DNA of 64,000 nt. It comes from Flavobacterium sp. 83. GTDB taxonomy: Bacteria; Bacteroidota; Bacteroidia; Flavobacteriales; Flavobacteriaceae. The stretch covers positions 2,914,001 to 2,978,000 of the forward strand of contig NZ_JQMS01000001.1 of assembly GCF_000744835.1 (NCBI RefSeq), read 5' to 3'. Shown one piece after another: positions 53,068 to 61,233 of the stretch (within the stretch, counting starts at the first letter, position 1; the number at the start of each line of letters is the position of its first letter). Made by a program: the position numbers and the translations under genes. The notes below the pieces were generated by a model. The model did no database searches, was not told where the DNA came from, and saw only the letters and a program-made list of their open reading frames with translations.

Positions 53068-54468
53068 TTATTTTTTGTCGTAACCTAATATTTTTAAAAC
53101 GTCCTCAGAAGTTTGTTGTTCTGAGAAAACCTCAGTTGCCAAAATTCCATTTTCATCTCTATCTATCAGTATGTGTTTGGGCTGTGGAATCAAACAGTGG
53201 TGTAGGCCTCCATATCCACCTATTGTTTCCTGATAAGCTCCGGTATTGAAAAATCCAATATATAATGGTTTTTCTTTGTTGTATTTTGGCAAATATATAG
53301 CATTCATGTTTTGCTCGGAGTTGTAATAATCGTCACTATCACAGGTCATTCCACCCAATAGAACTCTTTCGTAAGTGTCGTTCCAACGGTTAATTGCTAA
53401 CATAATGAAACGCTTATTTATAGCCCATGTATCTGGTAAAGTGGTGATAAAAGAAGAATCAATCATATTCCATTTTTCTCTATCATTTTGTTGTTTTTGA
53501 TACAAGATCTGATAAATTGCACCTCCGCTTTCACCAACAGTAAACGAACCAAATTCAGTAAAGATATTTGGAACATCAACTTCTGCTTCGTCACATGCTA
53601 TTTTAATCTGATTGATAATTTCATCGATCATGTATTGGTAATCGTACTCGAATGTCAATGAATTTTTTATAGGAAAACCTCCACCAATATTTAATCCATC
53701 TAATGTAGGACATTCTTTTTTTAATGCAACATAAACCTTGATACATTTTACTAACTCGTTCCAATAATAGGCATTATCATTGATCCCAGTGTTAATAAAA
53801 AAGTGCAACATTTTAAGTTCCAGTTTTTTATTTTCTTTGATTTCTTTTTTATAAAAAGGAACAATGTTTTTGTATCCAATTCCTAATCTTGAAGTATAGA
53901 ACTCAAATTTTGGTTCTTCCTCAGCAGCAATACGAATTCCGATTTTAAATTTTCCTTTTATTTGACCTTGAAGCAAATCTAGTTCTTCATAGTTATCAAT
54001 AATTGGAATAGTATTTTTATGTCCGTTATTTACTAACCGGGCTATGTTTTCAATGTACTGATCTCTTTTAAATCCGTTACAGATAATATAAGTACTTTTG
54101 TTGATTTTTCCGTTTTCTAATAAATTTTCAACAATATTTATATCAAAAGCAGAGGAGGTTTCAATGTGTATATTGTTTTTAAAAGCTTCATTCATGATAA
54201 ATTCAAAATGGGAGCTTTTTGTACAATAACAATAGTAATATTTAGCCTCATATTTATTTTTTTCCATCGATTTACGAAACCAGCTTTTGGCTTTGTTAAT
54301 GTTATTGGAAATTTGAGGTAGATAGGTGAATTTTAATGGTGTTCCATATTTTTCCACTAGTTTCATCAAGTCAATATTGTGAAACTGAAGGTTATCTTTG
54401 TTTAATGTAAATTCTTCTTGGGGAAAGTAATAAGTTTGATTTATTAAATCAGAATATTTTGTATTCAT
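53068..54468 (-). CDS. speA: Arginine decarboxylase, fold-III PLP enzyme, short form
   Basis: A 466-residue alanine-racemase-fold decarboxylase. The PLP lysine is K84 in YYYCYCTKSSHFEF. GLNIGGGFPIKN binds phosphate and TLPDTWAI, GGMTCDSDD and NTGAYQETIGGYGGLHH line the active site. It lacks the long insertion of E. coli SpeA (658 residues), matching the short form annotated in Bacteroidetes. It makes agmatine from arginine for polyamines. Its transcript has a leader of about 230 nt with a small ORF. Confidence 0.85.
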   Translation of the reverse strand: MNTKYSDLINQTYYFPQEEFTLNKDNLQFHNIDLMKLVEKYGTPLKFTYLPQISNNINKAKSWFRKSMEKNKYEAKYYYCYCTKSSHFEFIMNEAFKNNIHIETSSAFDINIVENLLENGKINKSTYIICNGFKRDQYIENIARLVNNGHKNTIPIIDNYEELDLLQGQIKGKFKIGIRIAAEEEPKFEFYTSRLGIGYKNIVPFYKKEIKENKKLELKMLHFFINTGINDNAYYWNELVKCIKVYVALKKECPTLDGLNIGGGFPIKNSLTFEYDYQYMIDEIINQIKIACDEAEVDVPNIFTEFGSFTVGESGGAIYQILYQKQQNDREKWNMIDSSFITTLPDTWAINKRFIMLAINRWNDTYERVLLGGMTCDSDDYYNSEQNMNAIYLPKYNKEKPLYIGFFNTGAYQETIGGYGGLHHCLIPQPKHILIDRDENGILATEVFSEQQTSEDVLKILGYDKK

Positions 54469-54521
54469 TTGTTTTTCATGATTTTAGATTAAATGTACGT
54501 AAAAAATAATTAATCTAAAAT

Positions 54522-54701
54522 TCAAACTCTGATATTTGCATAAATTATTTGAAGCTTTTCGTGGTCCGATTTCAAATATTGAAAAACATCAAAACTAAAG
54601 TTTCCTTTAATAGAATAAAAACGCTTCAATATCCTTAAAAAAGACATATTGTTTCGGTTTTTCTTAGCACTATAAATTGTTTTATTTTGACTTTTTTTCA
54701 T
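54522..54701 (-). CDS. Small ORF in the leader of the arginine decarboxylase gene
   Basis: A 59-codon ORF (MKKSQNKTIYSAKKNRN at the start, YANIRV at the end), very basic, ending 53 nt before the speA ATG. The predicted transcription start falls on its first ATG, so the internal ATG at codon 19 (MSFLRILKRF, 41 residues) may be the true start if it is translated. I do not recognise the product. It could be a leader peptide, a real small protein or chance. Confidence 0.4.
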   Translation of the reverse strand: MKKSQNKTIYSAKKNRNNMSFLRILKRFYSIKGNFSFDVFQYLKSDHEKLQIIYANIRV

Positions 54702-54706
54702 CGTGG

Positions 54707-54738
54707 CAAATGTAAAAAATAATATATACGTAACGCAA
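54707..54738 (-). promoter_or_regulatory. Promoter of the arginine decarboxylase transcript
   Basis: On the minus strand TTG (54736-54738) and TACATTTG (54707-54714) are 21 bp apart, a full consensus match. The start would be near 54701, about 230 nt upstream of the speA ATG. Confidence 0.65.
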
Positions 54739-54758
54739 TCCTTTTTATAAAAAAATAA

Positions 54759-55826
54759 TTAAGATTTATAATCCAGGAAAGCCTTAAGAATTAATTCATT
54801 TTCAACCGATTGATTGATTTTTATTTTCCCGATACCCTCTATTAAAGCAAACTGAATGTTACCGTACTCATTTTTCTTGTCATGAATAAGTAATTCCAAA
54901 ATAGGTTCTATGTCATTTTCTTCAAAAACGATGTCGTCATATATGGTCTTAATTGTTGATTTTATTTGGATATATTCCCCTGAATTGATCAAGTTTTTAT
55001 TTAATGAAATATAACTTTCCAATATCATTCCTACTGCAATTGCTTCACCGTGCAATAAAGTAGTTTTATTTTCATTTTCCAAAAAATAACTTTCAATAGC
55101 ATGTCCTAATGTGTGACCAAAATTTAATGACTTACGAATGTTTTTTTCAGTAGGATCTTGCTTTACAATTTCATTCTTTATTTCGACTGAACGATAAATT
55201 AATGCATCAAAATCAGCAAAATCAATTGCTTTTAAATCTAAAAATTGCTCCCAATATCCTTTATCATATATTAAACCGTGTTTCAACATTTCAGCTAAAC
55301 CAGATCGCATTTCGTTTTGCGGGACAGTATCAAGGTATTGAGTGTCGATAAGAACCATTGCCGGTACATTGATAACGCCTATTTGATTTTTCAAATTCCC
55401 TAAATCAACCCCATTTTTTCCGCCCACAGAAGCATCAACCATAGATAATAAAGTAGTAGGAATATGAATAAAATCTAAACCTCTCTTAAAGGTTGAAGCT
55501 ACAAAACCACCCAAATCAGTAACAACCCCGCCGCCTAAATTAAGTACAAGACTTTTTCTGTCCGCACCGAGTTCAGTCAATACATTCCAAATTTGCACGC
55601 AGGTTTCAATATTTTTATTTTGTTCTCCTGCTTCAAATTCTATAATTTCTATAGTAAGATCAGTTTCTAAAAAAGGCAGAAATTTTGGCAAACAAAACTC
55701 ATTTGTATTGCTGTCGACAATAATAAATAAATTAGAATATTTGTTTTCTTTTAAATGAAGGTTTAATGCTTCATATCCTTTTTCGTTAAAATGAATTGGA
55801 TAACTGTTGGCGTGAATTGATTGCAT
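54759..55826 (-). CDS. aroB: 3-dehydroquinate synthase AroB
   Basis: A 355-residue NAD-dependent enzyme of the shikimate pathway converting DAHP to 3-dehydroquinate. Family signatures are ADRKSLVLNLGGGVVTDLGGFVASTFKRGLDFIHIPTTLLSMVDASVGGKNGVD, GLAEMLKHGLIYD, the metal-site LNFGHTLGHAIE and LLHGEAIAVGM. It is divergent from the proline dehydrogenase gene, with only about 90 bp between starts. It ends 58 bp before the leader of arginine decarboxylase, with no evident link. Confidence 0.95.
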   Translation of the reverse strand: MQSIHANSYPIHFNEKGYEALNLHLKENKYSNLFIIVDSNTNEFCLPKFLPFLETDLTIEIIEFEAGEQNKNIETCVQIWNVLTELGADRKSLVLNLGGGVVTDLGGFVASTFKRGLDFIHIPTTLLSMVDASVGGKNGVDLGNLKNQIGVINVPAMVLIDTQYLDTVPQNEMRSGLAEMLKHGLIYDKGYWEQFLDLKAIDFADFDALIYRSVEIKNEIVKQDPTEKNIRKSLNFGHTLGHAIESYFLENENKTTLLHGEAIAVGMILESYISLNKNLINSGEYIQIKSTIKTIYDDIVFEENDIEPILELLIHDKKNEYGNIQFALIEGIGKIKINQSVENELILKAFLDYKS

Positions 55827-55864
55827 CTTTATTGATTAATTGAAAGGGCAAAATAAGGTAATTT

Positions 55865-55899
55865 TTGGGGAATAATATTCAAAACTCTATCTATATTTG
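55865..55899 (+). promoter_or_regulatory. Promoter of the proline dehydrogenase gene
   Basis: TATATTTG at 55892-55899 is a perfect -7 element; TTG at 55865-55867 is 24 bp upstream. The -7 lies downstream of the TTG codon that opens the longest reading frame, so translation must begin later, at 55919. Confidence 0.6.
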
Positions 55900-55918
55900 T
55901 ACAAAAATATCACAAAAA

Positions 55919-57088
55919 ATGGAAAAAATATTCAATAATACACAAGTTGCGTTTGCTTTAAAAAGCGATACCGAACTCGATAGAGCTTATTTTCTTTTCA
56001 AAATGATTGATAATCAGCCTTTAGTTCGAATAGGAACTGCGGTTACTAATTTTGCATTGAAAGCAAATCTTCCGGTCGAAGGTTTGATTCGTGCTACTGT
56101 TTTTGACCATTTTTGTGGCGGAGTAAATGAGGTTGATTGTCTTTCTGTAGTAGATAAAATGTTTACAAAAGGAGTTTCTTCTGTTTTGGATTATTCTGTA
56201 GAGGGGAAAGAGGAAGAAGATCAGTTTGATGCTGCATTGGAAATGACTTTAAAAACAATCGAATTTGCCAAAGAGCGTAAAGCTATTCCTTTTGCAGTTT
56301 TTAAACCAACTGGTTTTGGACGTTTTGAATTGTATCAAAAATTAGGAGAAAAACAAGAATTAACCGCCAAAGAACAAGCGGAATGGAATAGAGTAGTGGA
56401 GCGTTTTGATATAGTTTGTAAAGATGCCCATTCTAAAGATGTAGCACTTCTTATTGACGGTGAAGAAAGCTGGATGCAGGATGCCGCAGACGATTTAGTT
56501 ACCGAAATGATGCGTAAATACAATAAAGAAAAAGCTATTGTTTTCAATACGTTACAAATGTACCGTTGGGATCGTTTGGATTATTTGAAAAGATTACATG
56601 AACAAGCCAAAAGAGAAGGATTTTTAATTGGAATGAAATTAGTTCGCGGTGCCTACATGGAAAAAGAAATTGCGCGTGCTGAAGAGAATGGCTATAAGTC
56701 ACCAATATGCACTTCAAAAGAGGCTACGGATGAAAATTATGATGCTGCAGTACACTATATGATTGATCATTTAGATACGATGTCAATTTTTGCAGGAACC
56801 CATAATGAGGAAAGCACCTATACGCTAATGGAATTAATGCAAGAGAAAGGTATTAAAACAAATGACAAGAGAATTTGGTTTGGTCAATTGTATGGAATGA
56901 GCGATAATATAAGTTATAATTTGGCTGCTAATACTTATAATGTTGCTAAATACTTACCTTTCGGTCCTGTTAAAGATGTGATGCCTTACTTGATTCGTCG
57001 TGCCGAAGAAAACACTTCTGTTGCTGGACAAACCAGTCGGGAATTGTCAATGATTAAAACGGAACGTAACAGGAGAAAAGGGAAATAA
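55919..57088 (+). CDS. Proline dehydrogenase
   Basis: 389 residues from the ATG at 55919 (MEKIFNNTQVAF); a TTG 18 codons upstream is excluded by the promoter position. It is a monofunctional FAD-dependent TIM-barrel oxidising proline to pyrroline-5-carboxylate. Marks are GRFELYQKLGEKQ, VALLIDGEESWMQDAADDL, the substrate/FAD stretches FNTLQMYRWDRL and IGMKLVRGAYMEKE, FAGTHNEES, and YLIRRAEENTSVAGQTSRE at the C terminus. Pyrroline-5-carboxylate dehydrogenase is not in the window. Confidence 0.9.
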   Translation: MEKIFNNTQVAFALKSDTELDRAYFLFKMIDNQPLVRIGTAVTNFALKANLPVEGLIRATVFDHFCGGVNEVDCLSVVDKMFTKGVSSVLDYSVEGKEEEDQFDAALEMTLKTIEFAKERKAIPFAVFKPTGFGRFELYQKLGEKQELTAKEQAEWNRVVERFDIVCKDAHSKDVALLIDGEESWMQDAADDLVTEMMRKYNKEKAIVFNTLQMYRWDRLDYLKRLHEQAKREGFLIGMKLVRGAYMEKEIARAEENGYKSPICTSKEATDENYDAAVHYMIDHLDTMSIFAGTHNEESTYTLMELMQEKGIKTNDKRIWFGQLYGMSDNISYNLAANTYNVAKYLPFGPVKDVMPYLIRRAEENTSVAGQTSRELSMIKTERNRRKGK

Positions 57089-57109
57089 CATTACGTTTTC
57101 AATCATATA

Positions 57110-57147
57110 AAAAAACTCCATTCAGTTTACAGAATGGAGTTTTTTTT
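57110..57147. terminator. Bidirectional intrinsic terminator
   Basis: AAAAACTCCATTC (57111-57123) pairs perfectly with GAATGGAGTTTTT (57132-57144), flanked by A and T runs, between convergent genes. Confidence 0.85.
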
Positions 57148-57167
57148 TGTGAAATTAGTAACGAATA

Positions 57168-58955
57168 CTAAGAATTGCTAAACTGCAAATTACTTAAATT
57201 TTTATACATTCCATTCTCTAAAGTAATTAATTCCTGATGTGTTCCCTTTTCAGCTATTTTTCCATTGTCAAGAACTAAAATTTGATCAGCACTACGAATT
57301 GTTGAAAGACGGTGTGCAATAATGATACTTGTCCTTCCTTGCATCAGAATTTCAAGTGCTTCCTGAACTAGTTTTTCACTTTCACTGTCTAATGAAGATG
57401 TGGCTTCATCTAGGATTAAAATACTTGGGTTTTTAAGTAATGCTCTCGCAATGGCGATGCGTTGTCGTTGTCCACCAGAAAGTTTAATTCCTCGTTCACC
57501 TACAATAGTTTCAAATTTTTCGGGAAAACTTTCGATAAAATTATAAGCATTAGCTTGTTTTGAAGCGGTAAGAATTTCTTCTTCGGTTGCATTTGGTTTT
57601 CCGTAAGCAATATTTTCTCTGATTGTTCCACCAAATAAAATAACATCTTGCGGTACAATACTCATATTTCCTCTAAGATTTTCTAAATCATAATCGTAAA
57701 TATTTTTCCCATCAACCAATATTTCTCCTTCATCAATATTATAGAAACGTAATAATAATGATGCAATTGTTGATTTTCCGGTTCCACTTGGTCCTACAAT
57801 AGCTATTTTTTGACCATAATTAGCGGTAAAACTAACATCTTTCAATACTTGTATTTCTTTTCTTGAATGATAACTGAACGCAACATTTTTGAAAGTAACA
57901 TTCCCTTTTATTTTATTTGCAGAAGAGGCATTTTGGATTGAATTGATTTTTTCAGGAGTTTCATCTAATAATTCAAAAACACGTTCGGTTGCACCAATTG
58001 CTTTTTGGATCTGTGCATAAAGTTCCGCAATTCCTCCAAAAGAAGCCCCTACAAATGTAGAGTACAATACAAACGAAATTAATTGTCCTACGCTCATTTC
58101 TCCGCTAATGCTTAAACGAACGCCAAACCAAACTACGGCAACAATGGCTCCAAAAAGACAAAAAATAATGAATGAAGCGAAGTAGCCTCTATATTTCCCA
58201 CCTTTAATGGCAATTTTCACAACCTCCTTTATTTTTCCATTGTAACGGGCAATCTCGTACCATTCATTGGCGAAAGCCTTAACGATAGTAATTCCCTGCA
58301 TGGTTTCCTCAACAATAACTTGACTTTCGGCAACTTTATCTTGAACGTTTTTTGAATATTTTCTAATAAAACGCCCAAAAATAACCGCAGCAACAGCCAC
58401 AAGGGGAACAACAGACAACATCAACAAGGTTAATTTGATGCTTTCGTTTGCTAATAAAAGAACACCACCAATAATTAAAATGAATTGTCTCAGGAATTCA
58501 GCTATTGTAGAGGTTAAGGTATCTTGTATTTGGGTTATATCAGAGCTGATTCTACTGTTTAATTCCCCAACACGCTTTTGTGAAAAGAATGACATGGGCA
58601 ACTTTACCAGATTACTATACAGTGCTAATCTAAGATTTGCTAAAGTATGTTCCGTAAAATTGACAAATAATGACAATCTGAAAAACGAAAAAATAGATTG
58701 AAAAAATAAAATGACAACTAATCCCAAGGCAATATAATTAGCCTGAGCATTATCTTTATTTTTCACACAATCGATAAGCATTCCCATTAATTTAGGGAAA
58801 GCAAGCGCGGTTGCTCCTGTCAGCAATAAAAAAACTAAACCTACATAAAATTTCCAGCGATGATTTCCAGCATATTGAAATATTAGAGTTGCTTTAGTAA
58901 GTGAACTTGCGGTAATTTTTGATTTTGGTAAATCATTTTCTTTAAACCTTGCCAT
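57168..58955 (-). CDS. MsbA-type ABC exporter (permease-ATPase half transporter)
   Basis: A 595-residue half transporter with six N-terminal membrane helices (about 1-320) and an ATPase domain (about 350-590). Walker A is GPSGTGKST, the signature LSGGQRQRIAIARALL, Walker B ILILDEATSSLD and the H-loop AHRLSTI. It would work as a homodimer in the inner membrane. The family includes lipid A flippase MsbA and multidrug exporters; the substrate is not decidable from sequence. It has its own promoter and is monocistronic. Confidence 0.9.
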   Translation of the reverse strand: MARFKENDLPKSKITASSLTKATLIFQYAGNHRWKFYVGLVFLLLTGATALAFPKLMGMLIDCVKNKDNAQANYIALGLVVILFFQSIFSFFRLSLFVNFTEHTLANLRLALYSNLVKLPMSFFSQKRVGELNSRISSDITQIQDTLTSTIAEFLRQFILIIGGVLLLANESIKLTLLMLSVVPLVAVAAVIFGRFIRKYSKNVQDKVAESQVIVEETMQGITIVKAFANEWYEIARYNGKIKEVVKIAIKGGKYRGYFASFIIFCLFGAIVAVVWFGVRLSISGEMSVGQLISFVLYSTFVGASFGGIAELYAQIQKAIGATERVFELLDETPEKINSIQNASSANKIKGNVTFKNVAFSYHSRKEIQVLKDVSFTANYGQKIAIVGPSGTGKSTIASLLLRFYNIDEGEILVDGKNIYDYDLENLRGNMSIVPQDVILFGGTIRENIAYGKPNATEEEILTASKQANAYNFIESFPEKFETIVGERGIKLSGGQRQRIAIARALLKNPSILILDEATSSLDSESEKLVQEALEILMQGRTSIIIAHRLSTIRSADQILVLDNGKIAEKGTHQELITLENGMYKNLSNLQFSNS

Positions 58956-58973
58956 TATTTATAATTTATATCG

Positions 58974-59003
58974 CAAATGTAAGACTATAACAACTCAATA
59001 CAA
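58974..59003 (-). promoter_or_regulatory. Promoter of the ABC exporter gene
   Basis: On the minus strand TTG (59001-59003) and TACATTTG (58974-58981) are 19 bp apart; the -7 ends 18 nt before the ATG at 58955. Confidence 0.65.
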
Positions 59004-59098
59004 AAAAATAGTAAGCTTTCATGATGTATTTAAAGTGCTAGCATAGAGAGACAAAGATATTTATTGTTATTTTTTATTTTATTTTTTTGCTATTTTAC

Positions 59099-59128
59099 TT
59101 GTAAATACGATTTCTAGGTGTATATTTG
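59099..59128 (+). promoter_or_regulatory. Promoter of tRNA-Val
   Basis: TTG at 59099-59101 and TATATTTG at 59121-59128 with 19-bp spacing, 39 nt before the tRNA 5' end. Confidence 0.8.
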
Positions 59129-59167
59129 CACTCGCAATAAGGAAATGAAAATTACCAAATTGTAGAA

Positions 59168-59242
59168 GGGCGATTAGCTCAGCTGGTTCAGAGCACCTCG
59201 TTTACACCGAGGGGGTCGGGGGTTCGAACCCCTCATCGCCCA
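59168..59242 (+). tRNA. tRNA-Val (anticodon TAC)
   Basis: 75 nt with acceptor GGGCGAT/ATCGCCC, D-arm GCTC/GAGC, anticodon stem CCTCG/CGAGG around loop TTTACAC, and T-arm GGGGG-TTCGAAC-CCCTC with one weak pair. Loop position 34-36 is TAC, reading GTA and other valine codons. The CCA end is not encoded. It is a single-gene transcript with a promoter and terminator. Confidence 0.97.
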
Positions 59243-59243
59243 C

Positions 59244-59277
59244 AAAAAACTCCATTAGAAATAATGGAGTTTTTTTA
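59244..59277 (+). terminator. Terminator after tRNA-Val
   Basis: ACTCCATTA (59249-59257) pairs with TAATGGAGT (59262-59270) followed by a T run; the A run upstream makes it usable for the minus-strand gene region as well. Confidence 0.85.
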
Positions 59278-59288
59278 TTTAATTAGTT

Positions 59289-60221
59289 TTATTCTAAAGT
59301 TAAAGCACCTAAAATTTCTTCGGATAAAAAAGGACCGCCAGGATAATTTGCAGTATAATCGAGGTTCATCCATATTTGGCCACGTTCATCAATGTGATAA
59401 TGAAGTTGTTTCTCGTTACTTTCATCTACAAACAAAACATTTTTGATTAGAAAGTTTACTTTTTCTAAATCCTTTTGAGAACCAATTAATATTTCGGGAT
59501 AAATATGTCCTTTAGTATGAATCAATCGGGGAGTTCCGCCAATAGCCCTGACACTTGCGGCCATTAATATGGAATGATCATCACAATCACCTGAAAAATA
59601 GTCTAATGATTCACTAGCAGATGCAATATAATCCCCATCTTTAGGATCACTCACGTAATTCCAACGGTGATTTATTTCTTTAAATACTGCAAAACATTGA
59701 ATAATAGTTCTGTAATCAGAATATCCTTTTACATTTTTGAAATATTTAGTTGTTGCCATAATCGCAAAATTCCTCACTTTTGGATTCTGATATTCTATGG
59801 CATTAATTATTTTTGATTTATTGGGAAACGGAAGTAGTTTAGCAATGATTATATCTTGAGGATATGGATTATACGACATAGAATACATCATAGAATTATA
59901 GTCTTCAAAAACACTGTTGAAACCATAATTCCCTATCACTGAACCATAAAGTAAGACCATTAAATACAAGAGAATACAAATGAGAATAATTGTCCTAAGA
60001 AATCTCAAGATTAATTGTATTGACACTATGATAAGCAGGAATAAAATAATCCTGTCAATATTAAAAAACCAATTGGGATTGATTAGATTTTGATGTACAA
60101 TTATAAAAACCGGAATCGCAATTAATATGTTTAAGACAAAAATAATAACATCATCCCAGGGTTTTTTGACCTGAAATTTTTGTTTAATACCTTGAAAAGT
60201 AATTTTTTTTATTTTTATCAT
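59289..60221 (-). CDS. Transglutaminase-like domain membrane protein
   Basis: A 310-residue protein with three or four N-terminal membrane segments (about 25-115) and a C-terminal transglutaminase-like domain. The catalytic triad is probably the Cys in YFSGDCDDHSILMAASVRAIG, the His in TKGHIYPEILIG and the Asp in MNLDYTANYPGGP. Bacterial proteins of this type are peptidases or amidases; here the domain faces either the periplasm or the cytosol, which cannot be told. It is downstream of the substrate-binding-fold gene on the same strand (20 bp), and may be co-transcribed. Confidence 0.8.
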   Translation of the reverse strand: MIKIKKITFQGIKQKFQVKKPWDDVIIFVLNILIAIPVFIIVHQNLINPNWFFNIDRIILFLLIIVSIQLILRFLRTIILICILLYLMVLLYGSVIGNYGFNSVFEDYNSMMYSMSYNPYPQDIIIAKLLPFPNKSKIINAIEYQNPKVRNFAIMATTKYFKNVKGYSDYRTIIQCFAVFKEINHRWNYVSDPKDGDYIASASESLDYFSGDCDDHSILMAASVRAIGGTPRLIHTKGHIYPEILIGSQKDLEKVNFLIKNVLFVDESNEKQLHYHIDERGQIWMNLDYTANYPGGPFLSEEILGALTLE

Positions 60222-60241
60222 AATAACATAAAAACAGAAAT

Positions 60242-61093
60242 CTAGACTGTTTTTACAATTGCATCAAAAGTACCTTTTTTATCGATAATTTTAAGTTGAA
60301 ATAATTGATTTTGAATTTTGTTTAACACTTCCTCTGTCAAAGTTCTTTGTGACCATTGCGTTAATGAAAGCCATTCCTGAATATCGTCTATTTTTTGATT
60401 GTAATTTGATGCTAAAGTTTTGTCAATACTCGGAATGTCTTTAAATTCTTGAGTTGTTTTATTGATGATTTCTACAATTTTAGAAATGATTTTTGGATTT
60501 TTTTCTAAAACTTCATTGCGAACAGCAATTACAAAACAAGGCCAAGGCGTTGGGCAATCAGCAATTCTGCGGAAAATTCCTTTGTCAACAAGTGGTTTTG
60601 TCATAAAACGTTCCCACATAAAATAATCAGCAGTTCCATTAGTCAAAGCTTCAACTGCACCATCAATGGTATTTACAATTTCAAACTGAAGGATATCTGT
60701 TTCCCAACCTTGATTATCAGCATTGACATAGGCCATTAATTGTGAACCGGAACCTAATCTGGAAATCGCAACTTTGGTATTTTCTAGATCAGCTAACGTT
60801 TTATAATTGGATTTTGCAGCGACATGAATTCCCCAAATTAAGGGACTTTCAACATAAACCTGAACAATTTTACTTGAATTTCCGGCAACGATATCTTTTA
60901 CGATTCCTTCGGTTAGGATTACGGCAATATCCGTTTCTCCATCACGAAGCATTTGGCACATTTTGCCTGTTCCCTCAGGAACGTCAGTCCATTGTAAATC
61001 GATATTTTCTTTTTCAAAATCTCCGTTTTCGATGCTTAAATGCCAAGGAAGGTTAAAATGTTCTGGAACTCCGGCTATTTTTATTGTTGTCAT
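60242..61093 (-). CDS. Cytosolic substrate-binding-fold protein (NMT1/THI5-like)
   Basis: A 283-residue protein with the type II periplasmic-binding fold: IKIAGVPEHFNLPWHLSIENGDFEKENIDLQWTDVPEGTGKMCQML and TEGIVKDIVAGNSSKIV. It has no signal peptide or lipobox (MTTIKIAGVPEH) and no ABC transporter genes beside it, so it is probably cytosolic rather than a transport receptor. Homologues of this kind, with a cytosolic form, are also known in fungi (Ca3427 of Candida). The ligand is unknown; the conserved W52/S91 region suggests a small anionic or aromatic molecule, inference only. Confidence 0.75.
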   Translation of the reverse strand: MTTIKIAGVPEHFNLPWHLSIENGDFEKENIDLQWTDVPEGTGKMCQMLRDGETDIAVILTEGIVKDIVAGNSSKIVQVYVESPLIWGIHVAAKSNYKTLADLENTKVAISRLGSGSQLMAYVNADNQGWETDILQFEIVNTIDGAVEALTNGTADYFMWERFMTKPLVDKGIFRRIADCPTPWPCFVIAVRNEVLEKNPKIISKIVEIINKTTQEFKDIPSIDKTLASNYNQKIDDIQEWLSLTQWSQRTLTEEVLNKIQNQLFQLKIIDKKGTFDAIVKTV

Positions 61094-61124
61094 TTTTTGA
61101 TTTTTTATAGTTAATCGTTTTAAC

Positions 61125-61228
61125 TAGCCCCGATGGAAACGGAAATCCTATTGTGCCGGGGTTCGGAGCAATAGATTATAGTGTACAGCGGGACACGAGC
61201 GCAGCGAACTGACGAAGTAATTAGCTCC
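61125..61228 (+). repeat. Flavobacterium-type intergenic repeat element, copy 2
   Basis: It begins TAGCCCCGATGG and contains GAAATCCTATTGTG, CCGGGGTTCGGAGC, AGATTATAG, AGCGGGACACGAGCGCAGCG and the end TAGCTCC. The order of conserved blocks matches the element at 4955-5109. It is GC-richer than its surroundings and non-coding, lying between two minus-strand genes. I recall near-identical elements in other Flavobacterium genomes; the role is unknown. Confidence 0.65.
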
Positions 61229-61233
61229 TGAAA

